This document shows, one piece after another, positions 59,068 to 64,000 of a DNA stretch of 64,000 nucleotides (within the stretch, counting starts at the first letter, position 1; the number at the start of each line of letters is the position of its first letter). The notes under the pieces were generated by a model. That model was not told the origin of the DNA, made no database searches, and was given only the letters and a program-made list of their open reading frames with translations. The position numbers and the translations under genes are program-made. This DNA is from Pseudosulfitobacter pseudonitzschiae (lineage in GTDB: Bacteria; Pseudomonadota; Alphaproteobacteria; Rhodobacterales; Rhodobacteraceae), in NCBI RefSeq assembly GCF_900129395.1, contig NZ_FQVP01000009.1:1-64000 (forward strand), in the 5' to 3' direction.

Positions 59068-59467
59068 GTCGTCCTCCCTGGGAAAAGCGCCACCTCCTCC
59101 AGTGGGTGGCACGGTTGTCACTCGGCGCGATGCCGGAGACGTAGGCAGCATGCGGATCATGAAAACAAATTGCTAGATGTAAATAATTTTCATACTGGGA
59201 CCCGCAGGATGCGCGCCCGTAAGCGCTATGCTTGCCACCTTTAACGGAATGGCTTTTTCCAATTCGCGCCTGTGGTCAAAGCGTCAAAGTCGCGAGATCG
59301 CGCTGGACTGACTGCGAAAGCATGTCGATGAAATGATGTATGTGCAATAATTTTTCATGTTGCACATGCAGGTTTCACATCCCAAGGTTACATCGGGACC
59401 ACACCGCGGGAGGAAGCGCGAGGAGAGCTGTGTCCTGACATGAGGTGCGCCGGAGAGGAGGCAAACC
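59068..59467. other. Divergent promoter region of the uronate locus
   Basis: 400 bases between dctP (minus) and dctQ (plus). It holds the putative LacI operator at 59341 and an ATGTAAAT motif at 59177-59184 whose complement recurs before the lacI gene (63128-63135). No gene is seen. Confidence 0.5.
59341..59366. promoter_or_regulatory. Putative operator of the uronate locus
   Basis: TGTGCAA (59341-59347) and TTGCACA (59360-59366) are exact inverted repeats separated by 12 AT-rich bases. The same half-site occurs upstream of the lacI gene, at 63137-63143. This suggests one regulator for both promoters. Confidence 0.5.
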
Positions 59468-59968
59468 ATGCTTTTATTCAAAAGGGGCTTGGAGCGGACG
59501 CTTCTTGTTCTGATCTGCACCCTGCTGGTCATTATGGTCTGCTTGATGCTGTGGCAGGTGTTCACGCGGTACGTGCTGGCAACACCGGCTTTGTTCACCG
59601 AAGAAACCCTGCGTTTCACGATGATCTGGATGGCGCTGCTTGGCACGGCCTACTGCTTTGGTACGCGAAAGCATCTGTCTCTCGAGCTTCTGGTGCATGT
59701 TAGCCCGCCTGGGGTGCAAAAGGCGCTTGGGATCTTCAACGGGCTGGTGACCATCGCATTTGCAGGGTTCGTCATGCTGATGGGCGGCTGGCAGGCCAGT
59801 CAATCGGCGATGACACAGCTTTCTCCGATCATGCAACTGTCGATGGGCCTGATCTATCTCGCTGTTCCGGTCTCTGCGGGGCTGATCATTGCATTGCAGG
59901 CGATCAACACTTTTCTGATCGCGACCGGTCGAGCAAGCCCGGTCGACCTGCCCGAGGAGACATTCTGA
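59468..59968 (+). CDS. TRAP transporter small permease (DctQ family)
   Basis: 166 residues, four membrane helices: LLVLICTLLVIMVCLMLWQV, then MIWMALLGTAYCFGTRKHLS, VTIAFAGFVMLMGGWQASQS and MGLIYLAVPVSAGLIIALQA. GTRKHLSLELL is a DctQ hallmark. GGAGAGGAGG precedes the ATG. It forms the membrane complex with the following DctM. Confidence 0.92.
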   Translation: MLLFKRGLERTLLVLICTLLVIMVCLMLWQVFTRYVLATPALFTEETLRFTMIWMALLGTAYCFGTRKHLSLELLVHVSPPGVQKALGIFNGLVTIAFAGFVMLMGGWQASQSAMTQLSPIMQLSMGLIYLAVPVSAGLIIALQAINTFLIATGRASPVDLPEETF

Positions 59969-59969
59969 G

Positions 59970-61298
59970 ATGGATTTTCTGATCGACTATATGCTCGACC
60001 CGGCGGGGGCGGCTGTCGTGCTTTTCGCGCTGTTCTTCGGGTTGCTGACACTTGGCACGCCGATCTCAATCGCGATTGGCGTGTCCTCCCTGCTGGTCGG
60101 AATGGTCTATCTGCCATCGGACGTGATCTTTTTCATCGGGGCACAAAAGATGTTCTCCGGGATCGACAGTTTCACATTGCTGGCCATCCCGTTCTTCGTT
60201 CTGGCCGGGAACATCATGAACAAGGGCGGCATCGCCATTCGCCTGATTAATCTCGCCAAGCTGCTTGGGGGGCGTATGCCGGGGGCGCTTGCGCACACCA
60301 ATGTCATCGCCAACATGTTGTTCGGTTCAATTTCCGGGTCGTCCATCGCCGCGGCTGCGGCGGTTGGTGGCGTGATGGGTCCGCTTCAGGCCAAGGAGGG
60401 CTATGATCGTCGCTTTTCCGCAGCGGTGAACATTGCCTCGGCCCCCACCGGCATCCTGATCCCGCCGTCCGGTCCGCTGATCCTGTTTTCGCTGGTTTCC
60501 GGCGGAACGTCGATTTCGGCGCTGTTCATGGGGGGCTATATTCCCGGCCTGCTGATGGGGCTTTCAGTGATGATCGTGATTACGATCATCGCCTGGCGAC
60601 GGGGCTATCGCAGCGAGGGTCGCGCGGGCATCGGAGAGGTGCTGCACACCTTCTGGGCTGCGCTGCCATCGCTGTTGATGGTTGTCGTGGTCATTGGCGG
60701 CATCGCCATTGGCGCATTTACCGCGACAGAAGGCGCGGCGGTTGCAGTGCTTTATTCCTTCCTGTTGTCGCTGCTCTACCGGATGGCCAATTGGCGCGAG
60801 TACCTTGAGGCACTGAAGTCCTCTGCCGTGACCAGCTGCTCGATCCTGTTCCTGATCGCGGCGTCCGGCATCATGTCCTATGTCATGACGATTGCGGGCA
60901 TCCCGGACATTATCGCCGATGGCATCCTGTCCTTCGACAACCCGATCGTCATCCTGCTGATCATGAACATCAGCTTGCTTATCATCGGCTTTTTCATGGA
61001 CCTGACGCCTGCCGTCCTGATCTTTACGCCGATCTTCCTGCCCATCGCCCAGGAAATCGGGGTACATCCCGTCCACCTGGGGATCATGATGATCTTCAAT
61101 CTTGGCGTCGGCTCCATGACGCCTCCGGTCGGAAGCGTGCTGTTCGTGGGCTGTGCCGTCGCAGGCCTGCGCATCGATCAGGTGATCCGTCCGATCCTGC
61201 CCTTCTTTCTCGCCACGAGCTTTGCGCTGGCGCTGGTGACCTATGTGCCGTGGTTCACCCTGGCGCTCCCGCGCTTCCTTGGCCTCATGCAACCATGA
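59970..61298 (+). CDS. TRAP transporter large permease (DctM family)
   Basis: 442 residues, 11-12 membrane helices. DctM motifs: IPFFVLAGNIMNKGGIAIRL, FGSISGSSIAAAAAVGGVMG, NIASAPTGILIPPSGPLILF, MDLTPAVLIFTPIFLPIAQE, GSMTPPVGSVLFVGCAVAG. It imports the substrate bound by DctP using a sodium gradient (family knowledge). The start lies one base after the dctQ stop. Confidence 0.94.
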   Translation: MDFLIDYMLDPAGAAVVLFALFFGLLTLGTPISIAIGVSSLLVGMVYLPSDVIFFIGAQKMFSGIDSFTLLAIPFFVLAGNIMNKGGIAIRLINLAKLLGGRMPGALAHTNVIANMLFGSISGSSIAAAAAVGGVMGPLQAKEGYDRRFSAAVNIASAPTGILIPPSGPLILFSLVSGGTSISALFMGGYIPGLLMGLSVMIVITIIAWRRGYRSEGRAGIGEVLHTFWAALPSLLMVVVVIGGIAIGAFTATEGAAVAVLYSFLLSLLYRMANWREYLEALKSSAVTSCSILFLIAASGIMSYVMTIAGIPDIIADGILSFDNPIVILLIMNISLLIIGFFMDLTPAVLIFTPIFLPIAQEIGVHPVHLGIMMIFNLGVGSMTPPVGSVLFVGCAVAGLRIDQVIRPILPFFLATSFALALVTYVPWFTLALPRFLGLMQP

Positions 61299-61311
61299 TG
61301 GGAGACCTTTG

Positions 61312-62052
61312 ATGTCTGCATTTTCTCTTACTGACCGTCACGCCCTTGTCACCGGTGCGAATACCGGGATCGGCCAGGCGATTGCCATCGCCCTTGCCCG
61401 CGCGGGCGCTGCCATAACCTGCGTCGGACGGCGCAGCTGTGCCGAAACGGTCGACACGATAACCGCCGCCGGAGGGCAGGCGAAGGAGGTCCTTGTCGAC
61501 TTCAGCGATCCCATGGCGGGCGTCGATCTGTTCAAGGGTGCCGAGATCGACATTCTCGTCAACAACGCCGGGATCATCCGGCGGGCGGATGCCGTTGATT
61601 TCACCGAGGCCGATTGGGATGACGTCATGAACGTCAACGCAAAGGCGGTGTTTTTCACATCCCAAGCCTTTGCCCGCGAGGTGTTTGCCCGTGGTGGCAG
61701 GGGCAAGATCGTGAATATCGCCTCGCTGCTGTCATTTCAGGGCGGCATTCGGGTGCCGTCCTATACGACCTCCAAGCATGGGGTTGCGGGGATGACCAAA
61801 CTGTTGGCGAACGAATGGACCAAGAGCGGCATCAACGTGAACGCCATCGCACCCGGATATATTGCCACCAACAATACCGAGGCGCTGCGTGACGACCCGG
61901 AACGCTCCAGCGAGATACTGGGCCGTATCCCCGCCGGACGTTGGGGACGCCCGGAAGACATTGCCGAAACGGCGGTATTCTTCGCCGCGCCCGCAAGCGA
62001 TTACGTGTCCGGCGCGGTGCTGAACGTCGATGGCGGGTGGCTGGCGCGCTGA
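61312..62052 (+). CDS. kduD: 2-dehydro-3-deoxy-D-gluconate 5-dehydrogenase
   Basis: 246 residues, classical SDR. Cofactor motif TGANTGIGQAIA, NNAGIIRR, catalytic Ser in NIASLLSFQGGIRVPS, YTTSKHG (YxxxK). The C-terminal NAIAPGYIATNNT, RIPAGRWG and VDGGWLAR match E. coli KduD closely. KduD reduces 2,5-diketo-3-deoxygluconate to KDG with NADH. The start at 61312 lies 13 bases after dctM, so it belongs to the same operon. Confidence 0.93.
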   Translation: MSAFSLTDRHALVTGANTGIGQAIAIALARAGAAITCVGRRSCAETVDTITAAGGQAKEVLVDFSDPMAGVDLFKGAEIDILVNNAGIIRRADAVDFTEADWDDVMNVNAKAVFFTSQAFAREVFARGGRGKIVNIASLLSFQGGIRVPSYTTSKHGVAGMTKLLANEWTKSGINVNAIAPGYIATNNTEALRDDPERSSEILGRIPAGRWGRPEDIAETAVFFAAPASDYVSGAVLNVDGGWLAR

Positions 62053-62056
62053 GGTT

Positions 62057-63073
62057 TCAGCGCCCGGCGGCCGGTCCCGCGCTCGCGCGGTGCAGCAATT
62101 CACAGGCCAGCTCGATCCTTCGAGAGGGCATGGGCACGCCCGCCGCGCGCAGCTTTACGGTTTCCACCAGAAGATCGAGCGAAAGGCTTCCGACAGCCTG
62201 CATGGGGATGCGCACCGACGTCAGGGCGGGCGACATGTATTGCCCTTGCGGCAAGCCATCGATCCCGACCACGGAGATATCGTCAGGGACTCGCAGGCCA
62301 CGCGATTGCAGTGCCTGAATTGCCCCCGCCGCGAGAATGTCCGCCGCTGCAACAATCGCTGTGAACTGCTGGCCCTCATCCAGGGCTTGATTGATCCGGG
62401 CTGCCGCGGCTTCGGCGGTCCAGTCTTCGACGTCGAGTTCCAGAACCCCCTCTGCCATAGGTCCGAGCGCATCGCGCCAGCCCTCAAGGCGGCGCGTGAT
62501 GGTGCGCCTGCCGGGGCGGCTGAGAAAGGCGATGCGCTCGTGTCCGAGGCGCATCAGGTGACGGCTCGCTAGCGTCGCGGCAGAGCGATTGCAGGGTGTC
62601 ACGGAACTCAGGCACATTTCCGGATCGTCGCCATTAACCAGAACAGCGGGGATGTTGAGCCCGCGTACGAAGTCCAGAACATGATCGTCCACCGAAACCA
62701 GCAACAACCCGATGACCTCTTCCGACGCGGCGGCGACGCGCAGTTGCTCCATCGCCTTGTCCCCCTGGCAGATGTGGGTTTCCAGGTCGATGTCCCGCGC
62801 GTCGGCCCGCTCTTGCAGGCCTTCCAGCACGTACATTGTGAACTGGCTGCGCTTGAAGTCGATCATCGCCTCTTGCGAGGACACCAGCAACGCCTTCTTT
62901 CCCGGGGCCATGCCCGGCAATGCATAGTTCATCTCGATGGCGGCGGAGCGGATCTTTGCCGCAAGGGATTCCCGAACGTAGCCATTGCCGCTCAGGGCGC
63001 GTGAAACGGTCGCTGTGGAGACTCCAAGCTTTTGTGCAATGTCGCTGATCCGGGGGCGGCTGGAACCGGCCAT
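62057..63073 (-). CDS. LacI-family transcriptional regulator of the uronate locus
   Basis: 338 residues. LacI HTH and hinge: ISDIAQKLGVSTATVSRALS, GNGYVRESLAAKIRSAAIEM. The periplasmic-binding-like effector domain follows (GLLLVSVDDHVLDFVRGLNI, VVGIDGLPQGQYMSPALTSV). The start at 63073 (MAGSSRPRISD) is close to the HTH as usual. It converges with kduD (4 bases apart) and diverges from kduI, so it probably represses kduI and dctQM-kduD until a uronate intermediate appears. Confidence 0.92.
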   Translation of the reverse strand: MAGSSRPRISDIAQKLGVSTATVSRALSGNGYVRESLAAKIRSAAIEMNYALPGMAPGKKALLVSSQEAMIDFKRSQFTMYVLEGLQERADARDIDLETHICQGDKAMEQLRVAAASEEVIGLLLVSVDDHVLDFVRGLNIPAVLVNGDDPEMCLSSVTPCNRSAATLASRHLMRLGHERIAFLSRPGRRTITRRLEGWRDALGPMAEGVLELDVEDWTAEAAAARINQALDEGQQFTAIVAAADILAAGAIQALQSRGLRVPDDISVVGIDGLPQGQYMSPALTSVRIPMQAVGSLSLDLLVETVKLRAAGVPMPSRRIELACELLHRASAGPAAGR

Positions 63074-63124
63074 AATGGGCGCCTCGCTGTTGGGAGGGTG
63101 TGGAATGCATGATCCACTGTGAAA

Positions 63125-63143
63125 TAGATTTACATATTGCACA
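63125..63143. promoter_or_regulatory. Putative LacI-family operator between lacI and kduI
   Basis: AGATTTACATATTGCACA contains TTGCACA (63137-63143) and ATTTACAT (63128-63135). Both motifs, or their complements, occur in the dctP/dctQ promoter region. It sits about 50 bases upstream of the lacI start. Confidence 0.45.
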
Positions 63144-63315
63144 AATGTTTTCCTAATGGAAGGTTCGGTGACGAAGCGCGGGAGGGCGCGCTTACGGGAG
63201 GATGACGCGTCGTATCCGGCCTTGGGCCGCCTTCGTCGCGGCGTGTCGCTGTCCCACCCAAACGCAACGACGCGGGCCGAGGTCCGCGCGCCTGAACGTC
63301 GGAAGGAGGCTTTCC

Positions 63316-64000
63316 ATGGGAATGCTGCAAAAATACGGGGCTGGACCGGATCAGATCGATGCGATGAACACGGATCGGCTGCGCGAAAATTTCATGGTGG
63401 AGGGGATGTTTGCCCCGGGCAAGATCGGGTTCGCCTACACCCACTTCGACCGCATGATCGTGGGCGGTGCCGTGCCAACAGGCGCTCCGCTGTCGTTTGG
63501 CGGCGGTGAAGACGTCGGAACCGAAACATTCTTCGAGGCCCGCGAGATGGGCATCGCAAATCTTGGCGGGGTCGGCTGGATCGAAGTCGACGGCACCCGC
63601 TACGACCTTGGCAATCGCGATGTCCTCTATATCGGTCGCGGCAGCAAGACCGTGACCATGCAAAGCGACGACGCCGAAAATCCGGCCTGGTTCTACATGA
63701 ACTCGGTCCCCGCCGGGGCGGACATTCCCACGCGCCTGATCACCCGGTCCGAGGCCAAGGTGCTGAAAATGGGCGACGCTGAAAAAGGCAACGTCCGGTC
63801 GCTGGCGATGTACATCCATCCCGAGGTTTCCCCGTCCTGCCTGCTTTTGATGGGCATCACGGATCCGGCCAAGGGGTCGATGTGGAACACGATGCCGCCG
63901 CATCTTCATGAGCGTCGCATGGAAGCATATTGCTATTTCGACATGTCCCCCGAGGACCGCGTCATGCACTTCATGGGGCGCCCCGACAACACGCGCCATC
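63316..64000 (+). CDS. kduI: 5-dehydro-4-deoxy-D-glucuronate isomerase (3' truncated by window end)
   Basis: About 228 codons are visible of an expected ~280. KduI isomerises 5-keto-4-deoxyuronate to 2,5-diketo-3-deoxygluconate. Landmarks: RLRENFMVEGMFAPGKIGFA, HFDRMIVGGAVP, FEAREMGIANLGGVGWIEVD, DVLYIGRGSK. The metal-binding cupin segment is MPPHLHERRMEAYCYFDM. GGAAGGAGG precedes the ATG. It supplies the step before KduD. The gene continues past the window end. Confidence 0.93.
   Translation, partial: MGMLQKYGAGPDQIDAMNTDRLRENFMVEGMFAPGKIGFAYTHFDRMIVGGAVPTGAPLSFGGGEDVGTETFFEAREMGIANLGGVGWIEVDGTRYDLGNRDVLYIGRGSKTVTMQSDDAENPAWFYMNSVPAGADIPTRLITRSEAKVLKMGDAEKGNVRSLAMYIHPEVSPSCLLLMGITDPAKGSMWNTMPPHLHERRMEAYCYFDMSPEDRVMHFMGRPDNTRH

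Noticed and set aside
60564-61292. A 242-codon minus-strand frame opposite dctM
   Set aside because: Asp/His/Arg-rich shadow of a membrane-protein gene; no domain.
1-64000. CRISPR array, rRNA or tRNA genes
   Set aside because: No regularly spaced identical repeats of CRISPR size and no conserved rRNA or tRNA sequence blocks were seen. A dedicated tRNA/CRISPR scan was not possible here.

Overview
The window reads as an extrachromosomal replicon (plasmid or chromid) of an alphaproteobacterium of the Rhodobacteraceae/Roseobacter group. Evidence: a complete repABC partition-replication operon on the minus strand (52.8-56.2 kb), plasmid-type accessory genes (tandem DUF736, large ParB-like protein, DUF3768, ArdC), a heterotetrameric sarcosine oxidase cluster with purU, TAXI/TTT/TRAP solute-binding transporters, and translationally coupled ATGA or TGATG gene junctions. 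No rRNA, tRNA or CRISPR array was seen. All calls come from reading the sequence; no database search was run.

Layout. 0.6-5.4 kb: thiamin operon on the minus strand, opened by a promoter and a TPP riboswitch, then an internally deleted thiD remnant and thiO-thiS-thiG-thiE-thiF-tenA. 5.4-12.3 kb: plasmid accessory module (two-domain DUF736, Doc/AbrB toxin-antitoxin, two coupled unknown proteins, a 660-residue ParB-like protein, DUF3768, ArdC antirestriction). Four of its transcription units share an upstream AAAGGCC/TTTTCACTTTC-like element. 12.9-20 kb: sarcosine oxidase soxBDAG plus purU, with a divergent GlxA/AraC activator. 20-23 kb: hutG-hutF-iclR, divergent from a TAXI-TRAP importer with DUF1850 and a fused permease (23.2-26.9 kb). 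26.9-32.3 kb: tripartite tricarboxylate transporter tctB-tctA-tctC with a CaiB/BaiF CoA-transferase and a divergent LysR regulator. 32.5-39.6 kb: siderophore uptake operon (DUF2218/SIP reductase, binding protein, two FecCD permeases, ATPase, TonB-dependent receptor). 40.2-44.7 kb: PaoABC-like molybdenum aldehyde oxidoreductase with a divergent TetR regulator. 45-47.5 kb: I78-type lipoprotein and hipBA with a regular four-operator array. 47.9-50.9 kb: MarR regulator, enoyl-CoA hydratase, gamma-carbonic anhydrase and a chimeric transposase/acyl-CoA dehydrogenase ORF. 50.9-52.8 kb: gene-poor stretch with a decayed IS5-type transposase. 52.6-56.3 kb: repABC with two identical 18-bp palindromes just downstream of repC. 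56.6-64 kb: uronate/pectin-oligosaccharide utilisation locus (GH105-like hydrolase, split TRAP operon dctP/dctQM, kduD, LacI regulator, kduI running off the window edge).

The cargo is mostly catabolic or scavenging: one-carbon compounds (sarcosine), histidine intermediates, organic acids, iron-siderophores, aldehydes and unsaturated uronates. Nearly every transporter or catabolic block carries its own local regulator. Transposase remnants (IS6-, IS21- and IS5-like) and gene fragments (thiD, SDR, possibly an alpha/beta hydrolase) mark the joints between blocks, consistent with a mosaic replicon assembled by IS-mediated recombination.
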